From Histoplasma ohiense (Eukaryota > Ascomycota > Eurotiomycetes > Onygenales > Ajellomycetaceae): a stretch of DNA of 64,000 nucleotides. The notes beneath the pieces were generated by a model that did no database searches, was not told where the DNA came from, and worked only from the letters and a program-made list of their open reading frames with translations. The DNA lies in contig JAEVHH010000001.1 of NCBI GenBank assembly GCA_017607445.1, forward strand, positions 2,542,001 through 2,606,000, given 5' to 3'. This document shows positions 1 to 12,544 of this stretch, piece by piece. The position numbers and the translations under genes are program-made. Position 1 is the stretch's first letter, and each line of letters begins with the position of its first letter.

Positions 1-3000
1 TCTAGGAGCTCAAAGGCGTAATTTACTGGGTTAATGAAGCATGTTACATGAGGCCTCGTGAGTCGTGGGAGATGCACAAAGGAATATCGTGTTCAATATT
101 TCCCAAACCAGGTTGAAACCCAGGCTTCATCGATGGATGGAGACCCTCCCTATTTCCGTTGGCAAATAGTGAGTGGGACATGCATGAGACTGATGAATAT
201 TGGCTGATCTGGGAAGAGATAAAGGCTTCCTTTGATCAACTTCCGCCCGTTTTGAGAGTCATTCAAAGTCTCCATGGTCATGGTCGCAACTCAATTTGTC
301 ATCCACCTGAACCAATATTGACGAACCAGTTTTGCTGGTTTAAGAACATTTTTCCTTGTTTGTGTTATCAAAATGCGCGTGATGGTTTCTTGATGCTGAC
401 GGTGAACTGCATCGTCGAACGCACCTTGGTTGAGTCCCCATTCATTGGGGTGCTTTGCTTCAACCATTCCGTATTGTGCATGACCAGAACTGTTGTTATG
501 ACAGCTTCGTTAGTCCTCCGGACTCCAGCATATGTGTGACTGAACGTCCTTGAGCGTCATCCTACTGGACTTATTTCCCTGACACTTTACTTAAGTGCAA
601 AACATTAGTTTCGCACGGTTCTGATGCGACAGAAGGAAGACCTTATGATCATAATCAAACCATGAGAGATAGAGTTGGACGATGGGAGGAGAAGCAACTG
701 CTCAATTCTCATGAGCGAGAAAATCCAAGCTCATCGCATCTTTCAATCTCGCAACGTCGCTCAACACATCGCATGCAGGATGCCCGACTAACCCCTCGCT
801 GCCTGGTATTTGAGTTGTCAGGGAAAGCATCCTAGCGTCGCAGCACCTTCCTGATCCTCCAACGCCTGAATAGATATATTGGCGGTATTCTTAGATGATG
901 GATCCGTCATACATGGTGTTTCGGACATTTATGAAGTGACCTGTATATCCGCAATCTTATGTACAGTATTTCCTACATCAATTGCAGATATCCCTGACCC
1001 TCCCCTGGTAATGTGAACCAGCCCACAGGCTTTGATCCCATTTCGCCCGTTGAAGACAAAGACATACCAATTTCAGCCCACAACACAATATCTTCAGCTT
1101 CACAGGACAACCTAGCTCTAGAAGCAGTCCGGAAGGTCAGATCTTCACCGGAGCAATGCAGTATACCTGCTGGTTTCAGAACAGCTGGACGGGAGCAATC
1201 ATGGCAAAATCGAGCAATCCTTATATTCATCCTACCACATTCCGGAATTACCACTGGGTCCTTAGTTCACTAAATATCTATTTGGGGGTTGATATCGCTC
1301 ATTGAGTGAGGATGGATGATATCATTCGTCAGCGGCGAAGTCGTCGTCGTCGTGGAACTCCACCGCGACAAATTGCAGACGGAGGTCATAGACAGGTTCA
1401 GGGTTATGGGTGATGAGAAACAATCTCATGATTGTGTTAGCAAATGACGAGGAGTTTAGTGGGCTGCAGGGACATTTTACGTTCGTGGTCTATTGCCTGT
1501 GTTCAGCATCTCCAAACCCTCACTACGGACCGTCTGGGGGCTGATATGGAGCCATAGGAATAGACCTTCTCCACGTCGTTCCAGTGGTATTTGTCGTTGA
1601 TGAATATGGACTGGTCCTCTCGAGCTAGGTCGTTCGAACCAAAGTAATCAACGCTGGTAAAACCATTTGTTGCTAGATTGATACTCTCCGGGCCATCGGT
1701 GCTGCAATCGGTGGTGACGGCACCGTCTCTAAATGTCGAATCTCTGTGCTGGCTCTCAAGCCATAGTTCACGTTACTGTCGACTGACTTCTCTTGACATT
1801 GAAGCCGCTGGAGGAATCGATATTAGACCCCATGGTGGCAGCCGAAGAATAGCAGTCCCGTCTCTACTTTCGAAGGGATAGAGGGCTGTCTAACCCTCCG
1901 TGTGGCTCGCAGAACACCATTAAAGTGATCAGACCCTGGTCTCCTCTTTCTTGTCTGGGAGTCGGCTGCAATCGTGGCTTCAGAGCCAAGTTTTCATCTT
2001 CAACCCACATAGGCCCACCGTATATGTTGTCTATGAGAATAATTCGACTATAATCTTCAATTTCAAATTCATCAATGGCTGGTCACTGGGAATCCTCATC
2101 TTCGCCATTAGCCTCCAGCAACCAGGGGGAACATCATGGGTCCAAAAGCTTTCGCCTTGTCGGAATGAATTTTGAAGATGACGGTCATGATTACGAACCT
2201 GTCAACAAGGCGATGAGTCTAGAGCCAGAGATGTAGGACAAGGAGCACATCAGCCGACACCCGTAACCGCTGTCTTTCGTCGGCGAATGTCCTGGTACAC
2301 CACTCCCTTTCCGCACAGATGAGTCAGTAGATGTCGTCCTTATCACTACTGAATTTCTCAGGGGAATGTCGTCTAAACCCGTTCATCTCCTCCCATTCAT
2401 CGGACAAGATATTGGTGTATTGTAAATGTTGAGAGCCTGCGAATTGGCCTCAGAGGAAAGAGACCATTTACATTACAGTAGCCATCTTGTGTAGAAGCAT
2501 CAGTCACCATGCTTTCATACTTCACAATACAGGATCTTCAGTCACCCCCAGTATTATAGGACCAAGTTTTCATACTTGATCCGATAGTCGTAGATTTCAC
2601 ACTGCCATTCCAGGAATCCTGTGAATTTTGAATCGTCGAATGTCTTCATGAATTCATGAGGGTTCAAGCAGAAGCAAGGTTCCTCTGGGGTAGGTCTTTT
2701 CACATTGACACTCAAAGTGGGGTGTAGCAATTGTGGCTTCCATTTGCAACTTCTGTCGCCTATTGGCATATATGTACTGCGCATGTGTATTCCTTTCGTA
2801 CGTGTGCTGTGCATCCCATCTTGCTGTCATGGTATACAAAATAGCCAGGTTAATTACATCGTCGGCATAAGGTTACTGGCTCGCCAACTGTCAGATTGGT
2901 ATGGCCTGCTGAGTACACAGCGTTTTGTTTTTGAATATCATTTCTATCCTTTGTTGAGGTTACATTTTACAGAACGGTTCCGCGCAGACTTCCATTCAGC

Positions 3001-4880
3001 TGCTTGGCCATATCTATCTCCGGTTTCTGGCCTCTCTCATGCCCAGTTACTCTCATCATCTACATCATGGATCTGGGGATCCCGTTTATGGGAACGACGA
3101 AAGACTGATACAATCTGAAGACTGAGATCAATCCCATAAATATTGGGTTATCGAGAATCTATATTCCATCTGAACTATGACGGCAAGCTGTGTTCTGAGA
3201 GTTGCACATACATGTGTGTCTTGGCCCATTCCTCCATCCCAAACCCAACTCTTTCTTTTCCTTGCCCAGTTTCACAACGATTTAAGCACCGGAAATGGTG
3301 ATGATATTGTTTGACGAGCCGAATCTGCTCGCTGGAAAATCCAGGTTTCCTGCAGGCTCATTCAAACTGGCACATGTGATGAAGGCTATGTGTCACACAG
3401 TTTTATGGCTCTCTCTGGACCGAGTCACTCTTACCCCTCATCGGGACGACTTTCAGTGTGACAACAACCTTCCAGGTGCCGTTCTGGAATACTTTCTCCG
3501 CCTCTTGTTCATGAACTGCATCGGTGACAGAAAGAGCCAATGGCCAAGGCAGTCAACGGCGTAGGCTATATTCATTCATCGTTGATTGAGTACCATGGCT
3601 CCTACTCTGCGATCATTCTGCTTGACATGGTGACCTGTCTCTCTCTCAGTTTCATGACTTGGTGAAAGCAAAATGTCTCCTTCCATGGCAAAAAGTGGTG
3701 GTTTTCCGTGTTGAGAGTTCACATCCGAGCAATATTCGCCAGTTGTTCCAAACTCGCTTCTAGAACTGGCACTTGAATGATGAAATTTTTTGGTGATGGC
3801 TCACAGACTTATTCCGTGGCTAATTTGGGACAGGTCAAACTGGAAAATGGATGCACAATTATCTTTCGAGACTTTGAGGAGGACAACCTGGGGAAAATTT
3901 GATTGTTCAATGTGCGGCTCCAGAATTGAAACGGGGTTAGGGGCTGAGGCCGATATCTGGTAGGCCCCTAAGTGATTGTGAATAAAACCTGGGAGAATGC
4001 AGCAATTAGTGACATTGAGAAAGTGATTGTCAAGCTAAGCTACATACCGACGCCGAGCTGAGTGTTCTCGTAGTGAGGAAGATCCCTGATATCGCACGCC
4101 AGCTGATTCGAACTACCCACTCATGAGCTGTTTCGATCTTATGAACCCATAATATGAGTCAAAAGAATGGCTATCCCATTTTCTCTTGTCTCAGAGGCAT
4201 GTTTTCAACCCAAGGATTTGAATTCCAAACCAAGCAAGCCCTTCACTTTGGTCTCAGAGGAATTATCGGGTTTGAACCTTCAATTATGAACCTTCAATTA
4301 TTACTGACGAAGATATCATTCACAATCAAGCGTCTTCTGTCTCATCCTTAAAGTATGAGGCGCCGATAATCCTTCTCCTACAAGCAGAATCTTGAACAGA
4401 AACTGAGTTTTTATCTCTTTGCTGAATTGTGACGAATGTCATACTTTGCTTCGCGCTACTACTATACTTCATACACCATCGTCTTGGAGCATATTAATCC
4501 AACACGATGTCCAGGCTTCAAGCGACGGCGAATCCGCACAGTGTTTAAAAATTGGGCGTGCGATACTATGGCTTAAGTATGGCTATGTCGGTGGAAGTTT
4601 TTTTCTTCTACTCAATATGGCCGTATGTGCATGTTTTTAATGTGTAGTTGATGTATAACACCTGTTCAACCCTAGGGTTGGTTTGGAAGGGTAAATTTGT
4701 GAAATTGAATAGCTGTGTCTCATATACTGGCTAATACTTTATTTAGACACGGTGTAAATGGGCTGATGTATAACTATTGCCCAAACAACTTATCTCATCA
4801 GGCTACCTACACTGTGGTTAACAAGTTCCACTATTTTATCTGGTCCCATCTCAGGCTAACAGGATAACTCCTCCTACTTT
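1..4880. other. Gene-poor region with eroded coding-like stretches
   Basis: I see no intact gene here. Open frames are short, mostly lack an ATG, and do not resemble known families. Two stretches on the minus strand do have protein-like composition (see the separate entry at 1318-1770, and the open frame at 2814-2554, whose C-terminal half contains CFCLNPHEF and FLEWQCEIYDY). Frames break repeatedly between such stretches, as expected for decayed genes. No simple repeat or transposon hallmark is visible to me. Confidence 0.5.
1318..1770 (-). pseudogene. Remnant of an unrecognised protein-coding gene
   Basis: On the minus strand, codons from about 1770 down to about 1508 read openly and include the segments DYFGSNDLAREDQSIF, KYHWNDVEKVYSYG and SISAPRRSVV before a stop. 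After a break, 1413-1318 reads MRLFLITHNPEPVYD, then LRLQFVAVEFHDDDDF and a TGA stop. Composition and the acidic C-terminus look like a real protein end, but I could not join the pieces with good splice sites and I see no start. I do not recognise the family. It may be a decayed gene or a multi-exon gene I failed to resolve. Confidence 0.35.
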
Positions 4881-4881
4881 C

Positions 4882-5242
4882 TCAATCCATAACCTCCTCG
4901 CATCTCGTCGTCGCACAATTGCTCTCCACACAAGATTTGCAGCGGTTCAATTCCACCGTTGGATACTTCCCATTTTTCTGCACGCACATGGCGTATCCCG
5001 TATCCCAGGAGACACACCACGACTCTGCTAGCGAAGTCGGACAGAAAACTCTGTAGTTGCAGTCACGCCTGGAGAGCTGATGATCTGTCATATCTATTCA
5101 ACTAGGGGTTCCATTGAATGGCATACGGAGCATTCATTTCTCACATACCTACAAGATTGAGAGGGGATGAGAGGACGAGTTCTACAGCAGTGTGGATGCT
5201 GATAAACGCGGTAACGAGAAGCGCATGGAACGAAAATTTCAT
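4882..5242 (-). CDS. Small secreted cysteine-rich protein, two exons
   Basis: Exon 1 is 5242-5149, exon 2 is 5093-4882, separated by a 55-nt intron with a GTATGT donor and an AG acceptor (TTGAATAG). The joined frame gives a protein of about 101 residues. Exon 1 encodes a typical secretion signal: Met-Lys, then a hydrophobic core (FSFHALLVTAFIS) and small residues before a likely cleavage site near residue 26. The mature part has eight cysteines, four in its first half and four in its last third (motif RCKSCVESNCATTRCEE), an even number consistent with disulfide pairing outside the cell. A TATAAA lies about 225 nt upstream on the same strand. It stands alone in a gene-poor region. I recognise no family; the length, signal and cysteine count are those of effector-like or surface proteins, but that role is inference. 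Confidence 0.62.
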
Positions 5243-6612
5243 GATGAATGGGCGGTTTTTGAGTTGCCAGCCGGAATGGCTCAGGGTTGGTTGAAGGAAT
5301 GAAGACCCGCGTAGGAAACTAGGCTGGTAGTTGTATCATTATTATATTGCTCTATGGCTGGTTCAAAGGGCTTTGATCTTACCTGTGAGCGTCTTTTAAC
5401 TAAGATATAGATGCCAACACAGATGGACTGAAAACAATCTTTTGAGGGAGCAGCTAGCCTGACATTTATACTCATTTCACCGTTGGCTTGTTTGATGGGA
5501 TATTTTGATATCGCCTAGAGCAGAAAACCATGTCTCATACCCCTCACAATACCTCGTAAAGTTTGAGCGGTTAGCTCACAACCCGTTCCCTTTACTCAAG
5601 GTTATCGCTAAATAGCTGGGATAGTCACCATCCATATTGTGCATTGTACAAACATAGACAAACTTACGCAGCATGCAATCCTTGATGGTGTGTATGCAAG
5701 GAGCCGGAGTGAACTTCATAGGTAGTACTGAATAGATGACTTGGAGGGATATCCGTGTTTCTCTTCCTGAAATCAAGGCCATGGTTAACAACCCATAAAG
5801 ATTTTGTAATGGCGAACTGGAATGCCTGCGTCAACCCGGGAAAGACTGACGTTCTCCCTTTTGAAAGTTGCAATCCACAGTTCGTGTCCTGTTACATTGC
5901 CATACCAAACAAGCCGGATAGGAAGACATAACAGCTCTGGCCTCTGGGTACGGAATATAGCGGCAATAACTTTTTCCGGGCAACGAGATTGAAACTTGAG
6001 AAGTGAAGGTGAGAACACAAACAACTGGGGAACGTGAGTTAATAAACTGTCCATAAACCACCCCCGAAGAACAAATAGACAAGTAGAGTATGAATATATT
6101 TGCTTCCACAGATGTGTAGGGTAACAAAATGGTACATTTATATCCATGAAAATGTTAAACCTTTGAAATCAGGTGAAGATAGCGTATTTGTACATAAATG
6201 GTAGAACATAGTTGCAGAACTTAGGAAGAGGAGATTCGAGCGGAGACTGTACGTAGATAACTTCGATTGAAAAGGTAATTAGCGGACCGTGATAAAATAA
6301 CCCGGTTTCGTTGGAACTGTGGAAGAAGATTATCTCCCATATTTGTCCAAAAGAGCGCCCATAGTACCCATTCCCACTCTCATTCTGCACTCTGACCCCT
6401 TCTCTGCCCATTGACCCAAGAGTGAGAACTTCATTAAACTCCATATTTGATTTTTCCCATCCAATCAGAGAACCTACTTAACGCTAGGCGATTGAAAATG
6501 AATATCATGGTGAGTAGGAGCACCGTAAACTCTCGGTAGGTGCGAAAGGTGGCTCCACTGTGGCATAGCTCGACGACGGGATGGCCATTATAGTATTATT
6601 TGCAGGTATTTT
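5243..6612. other. Intergenic, no supported gene
   Basis: Several overlapping minus-strand frames (6147-5785, 6127-5831, 6444-6169) are open but have no recognisable domain and no convincing splice sites to join them. One contains a cysteine-bearing segment (PACLVWQCNRTRTVDC), which may be chance. Promoter sequence of the small secreted protein gene lies at the left end. Confidence 0.4.
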
Positions 6613-7005
6613 TTATAGTTCTTTCGTAGCCTGTGATGGGCCTGTGTCGCCCGGTTTCTTATCAGGAAGCTTCACGTCCGAGAAATCATCTTGCCCAACA
6701 GCATTTATAGTGAAAGCGTCTATACGAAAATCGCGATTAGATCAAGCCAAAACCGTCCGCGGGGAGACCGAATGAGGGGAAACACTCACAAACGCCTATA
6801 CAGAAGCCGAACAATGCGAGCCCAGTAGCAGCATTTTTGATCAGATACGGTCGACGGGCACGAATTAGGGCAGCGCCCGCTCTGTAGTCTTTATCGTAGT
6901 ATGAGGATTTGAAGCTGTTTAAGGAAGCAAGTGTCAGTAGATTTTGGCTTGGTTCAATGGAAGTTTTCGGCATAAACTTGGGATCGTGTAAACTTACATT
7001 GTCAT
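6613..7005 (-). CDS. COA3: Cytochrome c oxidase assembly factor 3 (Coa3)
   Basis: Three exons: 7005-6998 (only 8 nt), 6914-6790 and 6719-6613. Introns use GTAAGT and GTGAGT donors and TAAACAG and CGTATAG acceptors; the product is 79 residues. It carries the family signature SSYYDKDYRAG, then ALIRARRPYLIKN, followed by one transmembrane segment (about residues 31-48) and the acidic VGQDDFSDV segment. Coa3 is a small inner-membrane protein of mitochondria that binds newly made Cox1 and couples its translation to cytochrome oxidase assembly. Without splicing, the middle exon looks like part of a different frame with an unrelated N-terminus. Divergent from PTA1. Confidence 0.9.
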
Positions 7006-7814
7006 GATAGAGAGAATTGTGTACTCAGGTTCTTCTTGAATTCGCTTACCCAAGGAAGGTGGAATGGTAAAATACCGATATCTATGGTTGTCTTTCATCC
7101 ATTTGAATTTTCATGACATCGAGTAGACAGTCTGTAAGCTACCTCTCCGCTCTCAAAGCAGCGGAGGAGGAAACCTTGGCATCACGTGATAATCTCTTTG
7201 TCCGCGCTCATTCACGCAAACAGGAGCTGGGCTGGTTTGGTATGAAGAGAAAATTGCTAGGGATAGCAAGTATTTCGTGAAGTGTAGCTCACTTATTTGC
7301 TTATGTATCTTCACTTGTCTGATCGCATGCCATCAACCAGTGGAGTGCGAACGCTTGCTGCCGGTGGTTATCAATCCGGATCAGGTTAGCGCTATCACCT
7401 TCAAGCTAAGTCTACGCTCCAGACTTCCGCAAACTTGCTCCTGTCCAAAACAACCAGCTCAATCAACACGCATTGCTCGTCCACCACCATCAGCTCAACA
7501 ATTAATAAAACTCCCTAGCTTGCTTTTACTTTATTTTTTTCCATGTAGCATACTTTTTTCCATTCCAGCTTTTGCCATTGCAGGTGGTAAATAACCTTCC
7601 TTCTTTCCCTGTATTCCGTTGCCATCAAATTTCTCCTGGTCGTATAACGATTCACGTCCACTTCCCCTGCCGCCCACGAACGCTGCGTACCGACACTCGC
7701 GATTTGTCCTCCAGCTAAAGTAATGAAATTAGACATCTCCACTCAGAAGTAGTATACGAAACGCTATTGGATTTAACCGTCGTGGTCTTGCGACCCGGTC
7801 GGATGAGAGTCACC
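7006..7814. promoter_or_regulatory. Shared upstream region of COA3 and PTA1
   Basis: About 800 nt between the divergent starts. It contains a CACGTG-like ATCACGTGAT palindrome near 7182-7191 and pyrimidine-rich tracts near 7500-7570. No further gene is visible; the open frame 7277-7594 has no recognisable domain. Confidence 0.4.
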
Positions 7815-10800
7815 ATGGCTCTGCCTTTCGACAATCTCGCGGAGCAGATGTCCCAGCTGGATACTGCTAGGAATGTTGTGCTTGGTGATGCTGCTTTGTA
7901 TCCACAGATCGTTCAGGGCATACTCCCAATAATAGGCGCCAAGGCACGGATAGAACTACGACGATGGGGCGCCGACTTCCTAGCAGAAACCTTTGCCAGT
8001 CCCGCGCTGGCCCAACAACCGAAGCAGAAGCTGAGTACACAGGTGGTGCAGACATTGTGGGAATTATTGGAAAATCCAGAAGAGGATGCCAGTGTCGTAA
8101 AGGGCGTTATTCAAACTGCTGCTAGTATTTACCCATTGGTATTTAGAACTATGTATGTCGAACCCCGGCACCCCAATCCCTTAAATCCCTAATCTGCTAG
8201 AATTGCGGATATCGGAATAGCTGTGGGAAAGAGTCGATGGGCGATCCTCCCTCTCAAAGGCAGTAATTCTTCATCAGCATGGGTAGCATGGTTCTGATTA
8301 AATGCGGTTTTCTACTAGCATTGATAACTCCACCGAATCTGCATTGTGGGAAAAAATGACAGCCATCAAGCAGAATATTTTAAAGCGATGGGACACTGCT
8401 TCCAATAACATCAAGGCTTGCTGTATCAAATTTGTCCAGAAGGTGGTGCAGGTCCAAACTACTGGCGTCATATCTGATCCAAGGGTATGTATGGCATCCT
8501 AAATTTTTTTTATCATCTAGAAATACTAAGCACAGCTACAGCGTCCTGAGAAAAATGAAACTTCCTTGTCAATTGTGCCGAGAAATCATCCACTTATACC
8601 ACTACCTAATCTCGAAGCAGAAGCTTCTGGCTTGCTAGATAGGCTACTCAACGTGTTCAATGAAAATTCGAGGTGTGTATCCGAATCCGTTTGTACTGGC
8701 AGTAAGACAAGACAACCACCGATTAACAGTTATAGTGATCCTATCTTGGTCAACGCAACGTTAAATTGTCTCCCGGTCATGATACGCACCCGACAGTCCA
8801 TTTCAAGTAAGATTGTAAATGCGATTCTTAATTTCAACCCGCTTAAACAAGCAAATGCGCCAATGACTCCTACAATTCGAGTAAATATCAAGTCCATGGA
8901 ACGGACCACGAGGGCACTGCTCATCAATTTAATGAAGAGGTACGGAGTCAGGCAGTGTAAAGCAGTAACTGGTTTCTGACCGGTGCTTTTAGGAACCCAA
9001 ATCATCCTTTGGCAAGCCGCATTCAGCAATATTTGGAACGATTAGCGCAGTCGCGGAATGATATATTCGAAGAAGCATCAAAAAAACGGGCGCTGCCAAC
9101 CGAACCCACTGATCTCGTAGATAGCGCAAAGCGTGCAAGACTTGGCGTTGATACTCCCCCTCAATTGAAGATCCCTCCCATGCCCCCTGGCCCCAATTCT
9201 TTTGCTCAGCTCTTCACATTGACCGATGAAGCGGGCTTGACATCCTTTGATGTCAAACAGCTTCCCGCAGACCTGATTGTCAAAATCACCGTTCCTGTGC
9301 TTAGTCGAGTTGATCCTGAGGCATTAGATCAAGCTATTGGCGTATGTATCCTCGAGTCGTATTTCACTTGCAAAGGAAAAGAAAACTAGACTCACCTGCT
9401 CAATATCTAGGCTGTTCGGTCTCGTTACCTCACATTATCCAAGAAACAAGTCTTCGAACAACAATCCTCACAGCATACCGCTCCAATATCAGCAGCCGGC
9501 ATAGAAGAGGATGATGACTACGAACCAGAATATCAGCCAATGGACATCCCAACTGGGACTCATGTGCCAACGGGATCGTCCATTGCCGGAAATGAACAAT
9601 TTCAACCAGATCTCGTTGCCCTCGGCCCTTTTGTCCTACCTCAGCCACCGCCGTTAACAGAGGAAGAAGCCGCCGAAATTGGAAAGGGCGCAATTGAAAG
9701 AGTTTTTAACATGATTTCCACCTTAGAGCAATCATCAAAGTCAACCAAAGGTTCCCAGAAGCCAGGTTTTGGGAGGCTAGCAGCCAGCTCTTTTGATAGG
9801 GATTCTTGGTTGGTCTTGCTCACTCGATTAGCAACTCGAGCCTCGGCCGGCTTGGATTTGGATGAAACAGATGAAAAATTCAAAGCTGAAGACGGCCGCC
9901 AGTTGTTATTGAACCAACGCATAAGCATGGCAAACGGCATCAGGGAGATGTTATATCGATATGTCCTTGAAGATTTTCGTGTTCGAATCAATGCCGCTAT
10001 TTCCTGGATGAACGAAGAGTGGTACAATGACCAAATACAACTGAAATATGCCGCCACAGAGGATAATGGCGAACATGGTAACATGGCCTCGAAACACTAT
10101 GAGAAATGGGTTATGAGGCTGCTGGAAGGCATCTTGCCTTATTTGGACAGCAAGGACAAAGTGTTGATTAGGTTTCTAAGTGAGATACCGGAACTCAGCC
10201 CGAAGCTCGTGCAAAAGACGAAGAGTTTGGCAAATGATCCTGAACGTGTTGCCCTATGTGTTCAAGCCCTTCAGTAAGTCTTAGTAGCAGGCCCACATGG
10301 CAGGTATCTTTGCAATATATGAATCGTTCAATACTAATTAAAATGCAGCTATCTTGTCCTCGTGCGGCCTCCAGCAAGGGAACTTTGCCTAGATGCTCTC
10401 CAAGACCTCTATACAAAAGGTAAAGAAGACCCGTATCTGTACCTTTCCCCCTTATGCTCATAAATTTCCACACCTTCATCCCTGTACCTTGACATATCTA
10501 ACCACCATGGCCGAATTGTATAGTGGACGAAGCGGGGCCCCTCGTTTCAAAAATCCTCCTCAAATGGCGACCACATGCCATTCCAAAGCAAGAGAATTCT
10601 ACCTCAAAACTTAACCCTACATCAATAACACAAACTCCACGAACAGCCTCGCCGTCGACTGACCAAGGCCAAGGCCCAAATTTCAATCCCAGAGCTGTGT
10701 CCGGTGACAATGCGTCGAATGGTGTAAAATCAGAACCAGGTGCTGCTAGCATTGTCGACGCCCAAAACCAGGACATTAAGCGCGAGCCTGAATCGATTCC

Positions 10801-10894
10801 TGGCTCAACATTGAGCGGCACACCGCAGCAGGAAATGAAGGGGACGGATAATACGGCTGATTCGTCATCCACAACTACTACTCTGCCTGGTTGA
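7815..10894 (+). CDS. PTA1: Pta1/symplekin, mRNA 3'-end processing scaffold
   Basis: Eight exons: 7815-8152, 8319-8484, 8542-8672, 8736-8939, 8993-9341, 9411-10273, 10349-10419, 10524-10894, giving about 830 residues. All introns are GT-AG and the phases agree. The N-terminal third is the symplekin HEAT-like region, with family-typical segments such as ALWEKMTAIKQNILKRW and CIKFVQKVVQVQT, NHPLIPLPNLEAEASG, and LLINLMKRNPNHPLA. Downstream comes KKRALPTEPTD and SAKRARLG, then the conserved C-terminal helical region; the last exon is a disordered Ser/Thr-rich tail. Pta1 is the scaffold of the cleavage and polyadenylation factor in the nucleus. The ATG at 7815 has a near-perfect context (GTCACCATGG); an in-frame ATG at 7803 would add four residues. 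The acceptor of exon 4 could be 8730 instead of 8736. Confidence 0.9.
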
Positions 10895-11656
10895 GGCACC
10901 GTGGTGACCAGATGATGTGATGTAATTTCGGCTACATCACCCGCTGTTTTCGTGCCCTAATGTTTAGGTTATTACCCTGCTGTATTACTCACCCCTCCTT
11001 CTCTTCTACACCTTGTTTTTCGTGAAGCGGTTAGTTGTGTGTATTAAAACTTAGACGAGACATACAAAGAGAAACACATGCAGATGTGCAAGAGTAGAGT
11101 TTTTAATAACTGGAAGCGGAATGAGCACAGAATCGTGACAATAGGGCAGAGATTTGTCCATGTCAAGTATGGAATTATATTAGTCGGATTTTTCCTAGGC
11201 TTGGATTGTGCTACATTATTTTTAATGAAGCCCTTCGTTCATTTTTCTTAATACACAAATGACAAACAGCAGGTGGACATGTGTCATTTGTATTTCGGTG
11301 ATAAGTTTGAGCTTATACATCCATTCTCACCAGGATAAGGTACAGTTATCGTTAGGGGCTTGAAATACAGTAGGACGTAAACTCTAAGAGAAAAGAGGCT
11401 GAGAGCATCATTATTAGTGGAAAATAAAAACAGGAATGTAATGGCTAGCAAATGAGGTTGAAATCAGAAATAAGTAGGTAAAGGCATGAGATGGAGCTGT
11501 AATGTGATTTCCTGAACTCCGTGAGGCAGACGAAGTGAAACTCTGGGAGACAATTAAGAGGAAGCGTTGAAAGACAAAGAAAAAAGGAATAAAAAGAGCA
11601 TTGAGCATTCTTAAATCCTGGAGATTTGCAGACCGGCCGGCTGTTGTGATGGGGAA
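10895..11656. other. Convergent intergenic region between PTA1 and the TPR gene
   Basis: Holds the 3' untranslated parts of two converging genes. The sequence is AT-rich with no open frame of interest. I see no clear terminator motif beyond scattered AATAAA-like words. Confidence 0.5.
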
Positions 11657-12544
11657 TCAACCTGCCTCCTTTTCATTTGTAAGCTGTGATGCTTTTTGTT
11701 TCCGAATCCATTCTAGGGTATACTGCGTGCAAAATATATAAGGGTCGCGCCCCAGGTTCTGCCGTGCTTCATAACAGCGCATCAACACCTGTTCTGCCTC
11801 ATCATATTTCTGTTCAATCGCCAGCACCACGCCCAAATGATCGTTCCAATCCAAAAAGTCTGGGTCCGCCGTACCGCCGCTCGCCGCTCTGATATTTATC
11901 ATCTGGCTCAAAACTTCGTTGGCCCTCTGCCACTTACCCTGGCCCTTGTAGGCAAGCGCGATGTTCATCATGCTGCCGAGAGTACTAAGATGTGCGGGAT
12001 CTATCTCCGAAAACTTCATCCCGACAGTGTCATATAATATTGCTTCGGCCTCCCGAAATTTTCCTTGGCCGCCTAAGGCTACCCCAAGATTGTTCATGTG
12101 GTAGATGGTTGTGGGGTGCATGTAACCCAGCTTCTTTTGAGAGCTGCGATACAAAGGAGTGATTATGGCTTCAGCTTCGGCAAAGCGGGATTGCATATTC
12201 ATCTCAACGCCAGCGTCTTTGACCGTGGTATTTGTCAAATTTTCAGACATCACGTCGCATGTCCAAGGATACCAATTGAGCTGCTGAATGAAATGGTTCT
12301 TGATGAATTCTCCACGTGCTGGTTCCGTCGGAGGAGGAGTAGGGACAACATCAAAGGTGATGAACGTCGACTGTATTGGATGCACCAGAGTAATGTTGAA
12401 TAGGGATATGTCGTACTTGTCGTGCATAGTACATGACTGTGGGTTTACAAATCGCCTGCCATTGCCTGTTTGGGGGGTTGGCGGATGCGGCCGCTCATGC
12501 GGCCGTGGTATTGAGCCTGACGAAATGGGCTTCATGTCCTGCAT
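11657..12544 (-). CDS. Tetratricopeptide-repeat protein, start uncertain
   Basis: An open frame of 295 codons. Residues from about 105 onward form at least three TPR units of the kinesin-light-chain type: IYHMNNLGVALGGQGKFREA, then LSTLGSMMNIALAYKGQGKW, then a third around NDHLGVVLAIEQKYDEAEQ. The first 90 residues are proline-rich and do not look like TPR; the true start may lie in another exon. Such short TPR_12 arrays in filamentous fungi are often the C-terminal sensor part of NLR-like proteins (NB-ARC or NACHT plus TPR), but no nucleotide-binding domain is visible upstream. It may be a stand-alone TPR protein or the remnant of a larger gene. Confidence 0.55.
   Translation of the reverse strand: MQDMKPISSGSIPRPHERPHPPTPQTGNGRRFVNPQSCTMHDKYDISLFNITLVHPIQSTFITFDVVPTPPPTEPARGEFIKNHFIQQLNWYPWTCDVMSENLTNTTVKDAGVEMNMQSRFAEAEAIITPLYRSSQKKLGYMHPTTIYHMNNLGVALGGQGKFREAEAILYDTVGMKFSEIDPAHLSTLGSMMNIALAYKGQGKWQRANEVLSQMINIRAASGGTADPDFLDWNDHLGVVLAIEQKYDEAEQVLMRCYEARQNLGRDPYIFCTQYTLEWIRKQKASQLTNEKEAG

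Noticed and set aside
1013..1254. Complementary open frames at 973-1273
   Set aside because: Mutual shadows without recognisable protein features.
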